From JALORV01 sp963703945 (lineage in GTDB: Bacteria > Pseudomonadota > Gammaproteobacteria > Burkholderiales > Burkholderiaceae_F): a stretch of DNA of 64,000 nucleotides. The first letter of the stretch is position 1. Each line of letters begins with the position of its first letter. This document shows positions 36,489-44,574 of this stretch, piece by piece. The notes under the pieces are model-generated. The model had not been told where the DNA came from. It searched no databases and saw nothing but the letters and a program-made list of their open reading frames with translations. The stretch lies in NCBI GenBank assembly GCA_963703945.1, contig CAVPGM010000028.1, positions 15,735 through 79,734 on the forward strand. Reading direction: 5' to 3'. The translations under genes and the position numbers were made by a program.

Positions 36489-37670
36489 ATGAGACTCTCA
36501 TCATTGTTCAATCGGCAAGCCGCCGCGCTTGTTTTGCTCGCGTCCGGTCTGACGGCCTGCGGCGGCGGCGGATATGATCCACCCGACGCTCCGCAGGTCG
36601 CTGCGTCGGTCACTCCGGAGGTCACCCAAGTCACGCTGACCGGCGAGCAAGAAGCGCCGAACGTGATAACTACGGCAGCCATCGGCAACGCGACGCTGAG
36701 CTTGAATCGCAGCGCCCGCACCATCAGCGCCACTATCACGATCGATGGCCTGGTGCCGACCCTTGCACACATCCATGCGGGGGAGGCCGGATTCGCTGGC
36801 CCGGTCGTCTTTCCGATGACAATCTCGGGCAGCACGGCGACGCTTGCGCCCACCGTATTGAGCACGGAGCAGCTCGCCACGCTTGATGCGGGCGGTTTCT
36901 ACTTCAACGTTCACTCCGCCGCGAATCCCGCCGGCGAGATTCGCGGCCAGATCGGCCGTGAAGTTTTCGTCGCGCACTTGAACGCCTCCCAGGAAAACCC
37001 GCCGACGACAAGTACCGCAACGGGCGAAGGTCGACTGGTGCTCGATCCGATCACACGCAAGGTGAGCGGCGAGATCGAACTGCAGGGCATCCAGGCCACG
37101 ATAGCCCATGTGCACACAGGTGCGGTCAGCGTCAACGGCCCGGTCCTGATCGGCCTCCTGGATCACGGCGGCCACGGACACTTCACGGTTCCCGATGGCA
37201 CCATGATGACGGCTGCGGACGTCGACAAGCTTCGCTCCGGAGGCCTGTACTTCAACGCCCACAGCGCAGCCAATCCGAATGGGGAGATCCGAGGCCAGAT
37301 CGCCCGGCGAATCCTGTTCGCCTCGGCCTCCGGCGCACAGGAGGTGCCCCCAGTTGCCACCACGGCTACCGCTCAGGGGTTCGTCGTCTACGATCCCGCC
37401 ACTCGGCGCGTGGAAGGTGCCCTCAGTGTGGACGGGCTTTCTCCCTCTGCCGCCCACATCCACCAGGCGCCCGATGGCGCCAACGGCCCGATCATCGTGA
37501 ATATGGTGCCGACCGCCGCAGGCAGCAGCGATTGGCTGGTGCCAGCAAACGCCGCCGCGCTCACGGCCGATCAGGCCAAAGCCTTGCTTGCTGAAGGCAC
37601 GTACTTCAACGCCCATTCGACAGACCATCCGAATGGGGAAATCCGCGGGCAGCTGCGCGCGGCTCGCTGA
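36489..37670 (+). CDS. Triple CHRD domain lipoprotein
   Basis: The 393-residue protein starts MRLSSLFNRQAAALVLLASG, with a lipobox SGLTAC, so it is probably lipid-anchored. Three CHRD domains follow, each about 115-120 residues and each with a conserved H-x-H and F-N-x-H-S core: AHIHAGEAGFAGPVVF, AHVHTGAVSVNGPVLI, AHIHQAPDGANGPIIV, and endings FNVHSAANPAGEIRGQI, FNAHSAANPNGEIRGQI, FNAHSTDHPNGEIRGQL. CHRD domains occur in chordin and in many bacterial surface proteins of unknown role. AAGGA precedes this ATG; the same frame is open from 36399, which starts inside the duplicated leader. Confidence 0.88.
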   Translation: MRLSSLFNRQAAALVLLASGLTACGGGGYDPPDAPQVAASVTPEVTQVTLTGEQEAPNVITTAAIGNATLSLNRSARTISATITIDGLVPTLAHIHAGEAGFAGPVVFPMTISGSTATLAPTVLSTEQLATLDAGGFYFNVHSAANPAGEIRGQIGREVFVAHLNASQENPPTTSTATGEGRLVLDPITRKVSGEIELQGIQATIAHVHTGAVSVNGPVLIGLLDHGGHGHFTVPDGTMMTAADVDKLRSGGLYFNAHSAANPNGEIRGQIARRILFASASGAQEVPPVATTATAQGFVVYDPATRRVEGALSVDGLSPSAAHIHQAPDGANGPIIVNMVPTAAGSSDWLVPANAAALTADQAKALLAEGTYFNAHSTDHPNGEIRGQLRAAR

Positions 37671-37692
37671 ACCACGCAGCAGGCAGAAGACC

Positions 37693-38284
37693 ATGAGCTG
37701 GGAGCTTGTGTTGCGGCAGGGCGTGCTATTCGCGCACCTCGTCGCCTTCGCGATCGCCATTTCGGCAGTGCTGCGCGAGGACTGGATGTTGATCAGCACT
37801 CGCCGCATCGCGTGGCACCGCCTGCTGGCGACGGCGCGCGCGCTGACGATCAGCCTTATCGCACTGTGGGCGACGGGAGCCGCACTCGTGGCACTCGATG
37901 TCGGCCTCAGCTTCGCGGCAATTGGCGCCAATGCGAAACTCACCGCGAAGCTGCTGGTCGTCCTCGCTCTCACCGTCAACGGGTTCGCGCTGCATGCGAT
38001 CGCGTTCCCGATGATTCGCCGGGCACATCGCGCCGGCAGGAAACCCGCCAATGACGGTTCCCTTCCTGCTTGGCGCCATCAGCACGGCAAGCTGGCTGTA
38101 CGCGTCATTCGTCGGTGTAGCGCGATTGATTGCGCCGTCAATGACGGTTTCTGGATTCATGGCTGGCTATCTGCTGCTCGTCATTTCGGCCATCGCCGTT
38201 GCGTTGATGCTTTCGCGTTTACGGTCATTCGACATCGGCGTTTCTTCCAAGCCCGGCGGAGGCGCATTGCGTTCGACGAATTGA
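37693..38284 (+). pseudogene. Small multi-helix membrane protein, frameshifted
   Basis: The protein begins MSWELVLRQGVLFAHLVAFA and has three helices up to AFPMIRRAHRAGRKPA. There the frame breaks near 38050, where one base appears extra in GCCAATGACG. One frame over it goes on as MTVPFLLGAISTASWLYASF and SGFMAGYLLLVISAIAVALM, two further helices, ending at 38284. Restored, it would be about 195 residues with five helices. It starts 22 bases after the CHRD gene and is probably co-transcribed. I do not recognise a family with certainty. Confidence 0.72.
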
Positions 38285-38291
38285 TGGAGGA

Positions 38292-38311
38292 GGGATTTCA
38301 ATTGAAATCCC
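38292..38311. repeat. Perfect 20-bp palindrome
   Basis: GGGATTTCAATTGAAATCCC reads the same on both strands. It begins eight bases after the stop of the small membrane protein. Its core TTTCAATTGAAA recurs at 41676-41687. It could be a regulator site or a short hairpin; a T tract that would make it a terminator is absent. Confidence 0.7.
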
Positions 38312-38550
38312 CATGGGGCTCGTTGAATCCGGCTTGAGGGGGAGGGTTGCCTTTCGTAGGCATCCATCTTCCCTTCTGGCTCTCACATTGCGGGGTAACT
38401 CGCGTGATGATGACAAATGCGGGCGGCGTTCTCGTGTTCAGCGTCGTGGCCTGTTGGTTGTATGCAAAAACCGCATCAATCTGGCCTCCGACCGTCGCGC
38501 ACGTCGCAAACAACGTCTTGTCGTCCGTGTTGGTACGGCGACAGCCATCC

Positions 38551-39027
38551 TCAGTTGCGTGGCAGAACGATCAGTTCGCTGACCATCGACGGCTTGTGCG
38601 TGGCGCATTGGATGGGGAACACCCCAGCCTTATCGGCCTTGAAATGGACTCTTGTCACTTGGCCGCGCTTCAACTCGAACGTCTTGTTGTAGCCGGCAAT
38701 CGTCGTCGGGTGGCTTGCGCCGTTGATGCCGACGAACTCAAGCGTCACTTCGTCGTCCTGGTTGACGGTGATCTGGCTCGGCGTCCATATATAGACGGAC
38801 ACCTCCCAGCGGCCCGTCTCGTTCGGTTTGCTCAGAACGTAACCGGCGCCGGTCGGCAGGGCCTCGGTGGGATATGGCTCCTTATCGACGGTTGCACCGC
38901 CTTTCATCTCCACCGCGGCGATTGTGAAGCTGCGCTTTTCGGCCTGCGCCTGCCCCACGGTCCCGGCCGTGACCGCGACGGCAAACACAACAGCAGTAAC
39001 AGGTGACCTCATCAACGGGTTTGACAT
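38551..39027 (-). CDS. Periplasmic cupredoxin-domain protein
   Basis: The 158-residue protein starts at an ATG with AAGGAGG seven bases ahead. A signal peptide ends near QAQAEKR (residue 23). The C-terminal half is a cupredoxin: DDEVTLEFVGINGASHPTTI and then FPIQCATHKPSM, which together give the copper ligand set His, Cys, His, Met in the usual order. It should bind a single type-1 copper or hold copper for transfer in the periplasm. It stands alone on its strand; the neighbouring genes do not point to a respiratory complex. Confidence 0.8.
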   Translation of the reverse strand: MSNPLMRSPVTAVVFAVAVTAGTVGQAQAEKRSFTIAAVEMKGGATVDKEPYPTEALPTGAGYVLSKPNETGRWEVSVYIWTPSQITVNQDDEVTLEFVGINGASHPTTIAGYNKTFELKRGQVTRVHFKADKAGVFPIQCATHKPSMVSELIVLPRN

Positions 39028-39166
39028 GGCTCTGCCTCCTTGCGTGCGTTTGCACCGAACTCTCCGGGATGTCCGCAGCACGATTCGGTACAAGCAAGGA
39101 GATAACACCGCTGGGCCCTGTGTTATTCCCACTCAGGACGCCTGCGGTGGAGAGAAATCGCGCGCA

Positions 39167-39541
39167 TCAGTCCATTGAGAATCGCAGCAGCCAAGCGGCC
39201 AGTATTGCCGCTGTAAGCAGCCATAACGCCGCAATGAAGATTGCGGCGCCGTAGCTCACCGGCCGCGCGGCTGCCTCCGCGGCTCTCTGGCGCGCAGACG
39301 CCGCAACCTCGTCGGGGATCAGCCGGATCACCAGCGCCAGGCCGATCGGAACGATCAGCAAGTCGTCGACATAGCCTAAGACCGGAACGAAGTCTGGGAT
39401 CAGATCGATCGGGCTCAAGGCATACGCCGCGAGCGCCAGTGCCAACAGCCGAACCATCAGCGGCGTTCGCGGGTCGCGCGCCGCAAAGTAGACAGTCAGC
39501 GTCTGACCCTTGAGTTGGCGCGCCCAATCCTTCAGCGCCAC
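39167..39541 (-). CDS. YkvA-like DUF1232 membrane protein
   Basis: This 124-residue protein contains the DUF1232 hallmark ALSPIDLIPDFVPVLGYVDD preceded by a helix, then a second helix (LLIVPIGLALVIRLI) and, at the end, a third (AIFIAALWLLTAAILAAWLL). It starts at a GTG. DUF1232 proteins are small inner-membrane proteins of unknown function. It lies between the cupredoxin gene on the same strand and the divergent DUF4156 lipoprotein. Confidence 0.82.
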   Translation of the reverse strand: MALKDWARQLKGQTLTVYFAARDPRTPLMVRLLALALAAYALSPIDLIPDFVPVLGYVDDLLIVPIGLALVIRLIPDEVAASARQRAAEAAARPVSYGAAIFIAALWLLTAAILAAWLLRFSMD

Positions 39542-39612
39542 CGCTCGCCGCCGTTTGCCAGTGGGAACAGCGCTTGCACGCCGAGTTCAAGGTTCAATGC
39601 CAGCGGATCCCT

Positions 39613-39960
39613 ATGAGAAGCCATAGCCTAGCTATCGGATTGATTGTTATCGCCGGCTTGATGGGTTGTGCGGCCCGCTCGCCGACGAACCCCGGCGCCC
39701 GAGTCGAACTCACGGCGGAGCGCCCACCTGCGAACTGTGTCGCGCTTGGCGAAGCGGCGGGCTCGCAGGGCAAATGGTTCACCGGCAATTACACTTCAAG
39801 CGAGAACCTGATGGTGGGCGCGCGCAACGATCTGCACAACCGGGCAGCAAAGATGGGCGGTAACCTCGTCCACGTCCAGAACCAGGACTACGGCAGCTCG
39901 CGCGGCCGCGAGGGCACCACCACAAGTACGGTCGTTCGGATGGTGTATCGCTGCCCGTGA
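39613..39960 (+). CDS. DUF4156 lipoprotein
   Basis: The 115-residue protein starts MRSHSLAIGLIVIAGLMGCA with a lipobox (AGLMGC). The mature part matches DUF4156: PPANCVALGEAAGSQG near the start and then NLMVGARNDLHNRAAKMGGN, which is the conserved A-x-N-D-L-x-N-x-A-x-x-x-G-x-N pattern. Its function is unknown. The ATG chosen gives a normal lipoprotein signal; the upstream ATG at 39574 would add 13 residues. It is divergent from DUF1232 and convergent with the AraC gene. Confidence 0.8.
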   Translation: MRSHSLAIGLIVIAGLMGCAARSPTNPGARVELTAERPPANCVALGEAAGSQGKWFTGNYTSSENLMVGARNDLHNRAAKMGGNLVHVQNQDYGSSRGREGTTTSTVVRMVYRCP

Positions 39961-39983
39961 CAACGAGCGGCTCGCGCTGTTTA

Positions 39984-41144
39984 CTACGCCGCCGGTGCCG
40001 GCGTGGCCACGACGTGCTCGCGCCGGAAGCGCCCCGGAGCTACCCCGGTGATACGCCTAAAGGCCTTGGAGAAGACGGCATCTGACGTGTAGCCGACACT
40101 CTCTGCGACACGATCGAGGCTTACCCGTTCGCTGCGGAGGCGGTTGGCAGCGCGCATGATGCGCCAGCGCGTCAGATAGCTGATCGGGCTTTCGCCGACC
40201 AGTTCTTTGAATTGGACCGCCAGCAGCGTGCGCGACATGCCGACCTCGCTCGCGAGCGACTCGAGCGTCCATGGCTCCGCGTAGCGCGCGTGAAGTGTCA
40301 TGAGGGCCTGACCGATGCGGCGGTCCGAGAGCCCACGCAGCCAGCCCGCTACACAGCCGTTCTGCGCCGCATAGGCGCGTACCGCCTGGATGAACAGCAC
40401 GTCCGCCATTCGTCGCAGCACGGTCTGCGCACCCTGCATACCCGCATCCATCTCGGCATGGATGAACTCGAGCGTGGGTGCCAGCCAGCGCTGAACGGTG
40501 GCGTCGTCCGCCTTCAGATGGATCACCGGCGGCAGCGCCCGCATCAGCGGGTTGACACGCAGCGTGTCGATATCGAAGAAGCCACCGGTCACACGATTGA
40601 CCGGGCCGTTTCCGCGCAGCGCGTAGACGGTCCCATGCGCGTCCATCGGATGCAGGGCCATCCAGTCATGCAGATCGAGCACGGGTGCATCCGCACCCGA
40701 GCCGATCACGTGCGGTGCCCCATTCGGCAGCAGCACAAGGTCGCCGGCGGCCGCATGAAAGACCTCGCCGCTGTCGAGGAGCCGGATCTCGGCCGCGCCT
40801 TCCCGTATTGCATAGAAAGGTGTGCTCGCTCGCCGCGCAATGCGGATTCCATACGCGCCGTTGCACACCGTGCGGAAATAGATCGTCCCTTCGAGGCGAA
40901 CCTGGTCCATGACGTCAGTCAGCAGGTCGAATGGACGACCCGGCTGGCCGACTGCAGGTGACGGAGCGACCAACACATCGGCGGCCGCACTCACCGGTTC
41001 GCGGCTGCGTCGACGCGGCGGCGTATCCGCCTGCGCCGGGATTCTTGTGCTTGAAGCGCCTCGGCCTTTGCCAGCTCGCGACGAGCTCGGTACAGAACGG
41101 GACGATGCGCGTGTGTCGAGTCGAACGTGTGAACGATTAGACAT
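39984..41144 (-). CDS. AraC-type regulator with cupin sensor domain
   Basis: The 386-residue protein starts at an ATG with GGAGGAC ahead. The first 65 residues are basic and disordered. A cupin_6-type domain (about 70-230, with AAAGDLVLLPNGAPHVIGSG) senses a ligand, and the C-terminal AraC double helix-turn-helix spans about 285-375 (TLESLASEVGMSRTLLAVQF and DRVAESVGYTSDAVFSKAFR). Regulators of this build often control detoxification or aldehyde and quinone stress genes. It is divergent from the secreted protein gene at 41250, its likely target, with 105 bases between the start codons. Confidence 0.9.
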   Translation of the reverse strand: MSNRSHVRLDTRASSRSVPSSSRAGKGRGASSTRIPAQADTPPRRRSREPVSAAADVLVAPSPAVGQPGRPFDLLTDVMDQVRLEGTIYFRTVCNGAYGIRIARRASTPFYAIREGAAEIRLLDSGEVFHAAAGDLVLLPNGAPHVIGSGADAPVLDLHDWMALHPMDAHGTVYALRGNGPVNRVTGGFFDIDTLRVNPLMRALPPVIHLKADDATVQRWLAPTLEFIHAEMDAGMQGAQTVLRRMADVLFIQAVRAYAAQNGCVAGWLRGLSDRRIGQALMTLHARYAEPWTLESLASEVGMSRTLLAVQFKELVGESPISYLTRWRIMRAANRLRSERVSLDRVAESVGYTSDAVFSKAFRRITGVAPGRFRREHVVATPAPAA

Positions 41145-41249
41145 ATTTTCTGTCCTCCAGCACCTTTCCGTCCAGGTGCTGCAGGCGCACTTTACGCCTA
41201 ATCCGAGGTGGCGTGGTGCCACACGGTTCACCGAATGAAGGAGTCAATC

Positions 41250-41630
41250 ATGAGCAGCCCGCAATCGAAGCGCACGCACCTCCGCGGCTTTTCCCTTGCC
41301 ACTTCCGCTGGTCTGCTGGCCGGCCTTCTCGCCACTGGGCAGGCGGCCGCACAAGCGACCGGGCCGGCCAATGCAGGCGCCAGCCAACCCACGCAGGACG
41401 AAGGGACAAAGCGCGAGCCTGTGGCGCACGATCCGTTCAGTCCGTTCGTGTACGACGTGCTGGGTGCTACGCCCTCTATCCGGCTTCCTGCCTTCTTCGG
41501 CAAGCAGACACGGGCAGCTGCGGATGCGAACGAGCCTTCGTCGACCGATCGTATCGCGAAGGACAGCGCGGCGAAGCCGACTGTTGCAGCCGCTGCCGGG
41601 CGCACGGATACGGCTGCTCGTCTGCCGTAG
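41250..41630 (+). CDS. Secreted hypothetical protein, 126 aa
   Basis: The protein starts MSSPQSKRTHLRGFSLATSA with AAGGAG seven bases before the ATG. A signal peptide ends near GQAAAQATG (residue 31). The mature part is polar, alanine and threonine rich and probably unfolded, with one more ordered piece, HDPFSPFVYDVLGATPSIRL. I know no family for it. It is divergent from the AraC regulator and should be under its control. Confidence 0.6.
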   Translation: MSSPQSKRTHLRGFSLATSAGLLAGLLATGQAAAQATGPANAGASQPTQDEGTKREPVAHDPFSPFVYDVLGATPSIRLPAFFGKQTRAAADANEPSSTDRIAKDSAAKPTVAAAAGRTDTAARLP

Positions 41631-41675
41631 CGCGACGAACTGACTCGCCGTCGGAATGCCGTCTGGTAGGCAGTA

Positions 41676-41687
41676 TTTCAATTGAAA
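41676..41687. repeat. 12-bp palindrome TTTCAATTGAAA
   Basis: The same perfect palindrome forms the core of the 20-bp one at 38292-38311. Both lie within 50 bases after the stop codon of a plus-strand gene. Confidence 0.55.
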
Positions 41688-41861
41688 CGAGCGAAGTCAT
41701 TCGCCGAAATCATGCGGTCGCCACCGCCTCGGAAAATGGCTGCGTGACGTGATCGAGCCGGCCCGCCGCGCAACCGCACCCTCCCCCCTCCCCCGTGCAG
41801 CGTTGGCATCCGCGCTTCGCGATACCGGCCTCCGGTGTCGCGGCGTCACGGTCTCCCCTCT

Positions 41862-41887
41862 GCGGCCGCCGATGCGGCCGCTTTTTT
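41862..41887 (+). terminator. Rho-independent terminator
   Basis: GCGGCCGC pairs with GCGGCCGC across a 4-base loop (41870-41873) and is followed by six T residues. This is a strong plus-strand terminator. It ends transcripts from the gene at 41250, 230 bases upstream, and lies just after the end of the convergent small gene at 41893. Confidence 0.85.
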
Positions 41888-41892
41888 GTGTC

Positions 41893-42150
41893 TCAGTTGC
41901 GTACCTGACTCGCGGCCCGCGATTGATCAGCCGGCGTTGACGTTGACGAAACGATGATCGGCTCGGTCGATGTGTCACCAGGATGAGCCGGTTCGTTCAT
42001 GCGGGGCGCGGTCACAACGACGCGCGGCAGCACCACCTTGTAGGCTGCGGACCACGCGTATTCCGCGATCACTGAAATTGCGACGACTGTCGAGATCGTG
42101 ATTCCCGCCGCCAGAACCAGTGCGGCGACGCGGACTGTGGTGCGATTCAT
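41893..42150 (-). CDS. Small single-helix membrane protein, 85 aa
   Basis: The protein begins MNRTTVRVAALVLAAGITIS, with GGAGG about six bases ahead of the ATG. It has one long hydrophobic segment (residues 7-30), then a polar, threonine and serine rich part with VVLPRVVVTAPRMNEPAHPG. The family is unknown. It is divergent from the WYL regulator, from which it is separated by 118 bases that contain an inverted repeat, and the WYL protein is a plausible regulator of it. Confidence 0.62.
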   Translation of the reverse strand: MNRTTVRVAALVLAAGITISTVVAISVIAEYAWSAAYKVVLPRVVVTAPRMNEPAHPGDTSTEPIIVSSTSTPADQSRAASQVRN

Positions 42151-42229
42151 GGTTGCCTCCAGCTTGGTGAGGGTTCAGCGACTGATCGCCTCGGACCGTG
42201 CAGACGCCCTGCATCTTGAGCCGCAATAA

Positions 42230-42259
42230 CTGCCACGACATGACATGATTTTCTGGCAG
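42230..42259. promoter_or_regulatory. Possible operator between the WYL gene and the small membrane protein gene
   Basis: CTGCCA and TGGCAG form perfect arms 18 bases apart. The site lies between the two divergent genes. WYL/YafY-type regulators commonly act on a neighbouring divergent gene and on themselves. The site includes the earlier ATG at 42245, so if it is an operator the WYL start is more likely 42269. Confidence 0.4.
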
Positions 42260-42268
42260 ACTCGCGGC

Positions 42269-43294
42269 ATGCGTGCGAGCCGTCTTCTGTCGATCCTGCT
42301 GCTGCTGCAGTCACGGGGACGCATGAGCGCCCAGGCCCTGGCGACCGAGGTCGAGTCCTCGGTCCGCACCGTCTTCCGCGATGTCGATCAGCTGAGCGCT
42401 GCGGGCGTTCCCGTCTGGGCCGAACGAGGTCGCAACGGCGGATTTCAGTTGCAGGACGGGTGGCGCACGAAGCTGACCGGACTGACCGCAGCCGAGGCCA
42501 GTGCAATCTTCCTGGCGGGTCTGCCCGGTCCGGCTGCCGAGCTGGGCCTGGGCGAAGCGATGACCTCCGCCCAGTTAAAACTGCTTGCGGCGCTGCCTGC
42601 AGACTGGCAAGCCGGCGCGCACCGGGTCGGTTCGCGCTTCCACCTGGATCCTGTCGACTGGTTCCGCAGCGCCGAGCCAGCCGAGCATTTGCGCTCCGTA
42701 GCAGAGGCCGTCTGGCAGGAACGTCGCCTGAAGATCCGCTACAGGAGTTGGAGACGGGTGTCAGACCGCCTCGTCGATCCGATGGGGCTCGTCCTGAAAG
42801 CGGGAACGTGGTACATGGTCGCGCGCACCGATGGCGAAGTCAGGACCTTTCGCCTGTCCAACATCCAGGCTCTCGATGAGCTCGAGGTGCGGTTCACTCG
42901 CCCCAGAAAGTTCGATCTCGCCAGGTACTGGAGCGATTCGACACAGCGATTCGAGACCGGTGTCTATCGCGGCGAGGCGAAGCTACGCGTGTCGCCGCTG
43001 GGCTTCCGCTGGCTTCAGACGTTCAGTCCGACCGTGGCAGCCACCGCAGCGCGTACGGCGCTGCCGCCCGAATCCGACGGCTGGAGGCATCTGACGATTC
43101 CGATCGAATCGCCGGAAGACGCTGCGCGCGAACTCCTCAAGCTCGGTGCCGAGGCGGAAGTGATCGATCCGCCAGAGCTGCGCAATCTGCTGATGGACTC
43201 GACGAAGCGGCTCGCAGCGCTCTACCTGGGCAGTCGAGCGATCACGGTCGCACCCCGAAGCCGACAGCGCACGACTCGCCGGCTGCGACACTAG
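42269..43294 (+). CDS. YafY-type transcriptional regulator with WYL domain
   Basis: The protein begins MRASRLLSILLLLQSRGRMS and has an HTH_11 domain at the start (AQALATEVESSVRTVFRDVD, then GRNGGFQLQDGWR). The WYL part runs from about residue 140 (LKIRYRSWRRVSDRLVDPMG, GTWYMVARTDGEVRTFRLSN) and ends in a C-terminal extension (AARELLKLGAEAEVIDPPEL). Length, 341 residues, is usual. WYL domains bind nucleotides or other ligands. The upstream ATG at 42245 is also in frame. Confidence 0.9.
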   Translation: MRASRLLSILLLLQSRGRMSAQALATEVESSVRTVFRDVDQLSAAGVPVWAERGRNGGFQLQDGWRTKLTGLTAAEASAIFLAGLPGPAAELGLGEAMTSAQLKLLAALPADWQAGAHRVGSRFHLDPVDWFRSAEPAEHLRSVAEAVWQERRLKIRYRSWRRVSDRLVDPMGLVLKAGTWYMVARTDGEVRTFRLSNIQALDELEVRFTRPRKFDLARYWSDSTQRFETGVYRGEAKLRVSPLGFRWLQTFSPTVAATAARTALPPESDGWRHLTIPIESPEDAARELLKLGAEAEVIDPPELRNLLMDSTKRLAALYLGSRAITVAPRSRQRTTRRLRH

Positions 43295-43336
43295 CCGGCA
43301 GGCCGACGATGGCGTCGTCCACGGCTGCCCTCGTTC

Positions 43337-44110
43337 TCAGGCACGCCAGAACGGCTTGTTGACTTCGCGATCGACCTCGTCCAGCGTCAGCCCGAGGTCG
43401 CGGCGCTGCCACGCGCTCAGATGGGCAAGATCATGGCGATCGCGTGCGCGTTGCAGCCACTCCGCAACAGCTCCGCGTGCCGCGGCCCAAAACCGTCGGG
43501 CCTGCGTCGGACTCTCGGCAGTCCGCCGCGGGAAGTTCAGAACATTCGCCTGCGTGTTCATTTCGTCTTTCCAGTGTTCAAGCGTCGAACTCACGCGCAC
43601 CAGGCGCGCGTCGGTCGGATGACGCCGTCTTTCGAAGCCGAGGCCGCGCGTTAGCTCGAGCATCGGCACGTTGTCCGCAAAGGTATCGCCGTACAGGCGG
43701 CGCACGCCTGACCGCGCTGCCTGCCGCATCAGTTCGCGCAGCAGCCGGGTTCCGACGCCAAGTCGTTGCCATGAATCGGCCACCACGAGTGCGAACTCAC
43801 GCGAGTCCTGCCGATCGTCGTCCGATGCATAGCGTGCCTCGCCGACTGCGACCTCGCCACCACTTGTCCGCAACACCGCGAGTAGCGTCGCCTCGCCAGG
43901 TCCTGCGCGATGGACCAGCCGGTCCAGCAGCGTCGGCGACGCCTCCCGCATGGGCCAATGGAATCGTCGGAGTCGCGACATCGGCGACAACCCGCGAATG
44001 AGCGTGTCCACGAGACCGCGGTCGTCGCTTCGCAATGTCCGGATGAACGGCAGCGGCGTCAGCAGACCCGTGACTTCCGCAGGCATCACCTCAGGCGACT
44101 GCGCGATCAT
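43337..44110 (-). CDS. GNAT acetyltransferase fused to a DUF1127 domain
   Basis: Residues 20-180 form a GNAT domain: RSDDRGLVDTLIRGLSPMSR at the start and WQRLGVGTRLLRELMRQAAR, the acetyl-CoA binding loop (Q-R-x-G-x-G). The last 60 residues (WLQRARDRHDLAHLSAWQRR, DLGLTLDEVDREV) are a DUF1127 domain. The joint lies at MNTQANVLNFPRR, which could also be an internal start for a separate DUF1127 protein, though no clear ribosome binding site is seen before it. It begins 20 bases inside the DUF2917 gene, with GGAG ahead of its ATG. Confidence 0.85.
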   Translation of the reverse strand: MIAQSPEVMPAEVTGLLTPLPFIRTLRSDDRGLVDTLIRGLSPMSRLRRFHWPMREASPTLLDRLVHRAGPGEATLLAVLRTSGGEVAVGEARYASDDDRQDSREFALVVADSWQRLGVGTRLLRELMRQAARSGVRRLYGDTFADNVPMLELTRGLGFERRRHPTDARLVRVSSTLEHWKDEMNTQANVLNFPRRTAESPTQARRFWAAARGAVAEWLQRARDRHDLAHLSAWQRRDLGLTLDEVDREVNKPFWRA

Positions 44111-44363
44111 CTTCAGCTCCGTTTGCCGACTCGCCCTCGAGCACGATCAGGCGCGTATCGGTCAATGCCTCGATCACGGCCAAGCCCTGCCGATCGAGCG
44201 TAAAGGTCTGGCCCCTCGCGACAAACGCGTCGCACGGGTCACCGTCCTGCGTTACCCACACCAACCCGTCAAAGACTGCGAGGGACCGCCCCGCGCCGTC
44301 CTCGATCCGCAGGAATTCACCGGCGCGCAGCCGTGAGAGCCCCGTATCAGCAGTGGCATTCAT
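44091..44363 (-). CDS. DUF2917 domain protein, 90 aa
   Basis: The protein begins MNATADTGLSRLRAGEFLRI and shows the DUF2917 strand-turn-strand VFDGLVWVTQDGDPCDAFVA with FTLDRQGLAVIEALTDTRLI. GAGGAGA lies six bases ahead of the ATG. It overlaps the GNAT-DUF1127 gene by 20 bases and follows the 40-aa membrane protein by 31 bases, so all three form an operon. It is a distant relative of the DUF2917 protein at 35513-35872. Confidence 0.85.
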   Translation of the reverse strand: MNATADTGLSRLRAGEFLRIEDGAGRSLAVFDGLVWVTQDGDPCDAFVARGQTFTLDRQGLAVIEALTDTRLIVLEGESANGAEDDRAVA

Positions 44364-44394
44364 TTCGATCTCCTCGAACACGTACCTCACGGGC

Positions 44395-44517
44395 TCAGGC
44401 AGCCAGCGCCACCGGCGCAAGAATCAGCGCGAGCAGTGCCGTGATCGATGCGATGCCCGCGAGCACCGCGATCAGAAGCTGTTCCTTCAGGGACAGACGC
44501 TGCATATCGATTTCCAT
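44395..44517 (-). CDS. 40-aa single-helix membrane protein
   Basis: This short gene reads MEIDMQRLSLKEQLLIAVLA followed by a hydrophobic GIASITALLALILAPVALAA. It is one charged amphipathic N terminus and one membrane helix. It starts 58 bases after the end of the hybrid kinase and lies just ahead of the DUF2917 gene. No family is known to me. The preserved operon spacing, sense of the frame and typical membrane-protein composition support it as real; the ribosome binding site is weak. Confidence 0.5.
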   Translation of the reverse strand: MEIDMQRLSLKEQLLIAVLAGIASITALLALILAPVALAA

Positions 44518-44574
44518 GCACGCATCTTGGCCGGCGGCAGTTGCGCCGCCGTTTCAGGGCGCACAGCCCGGATT

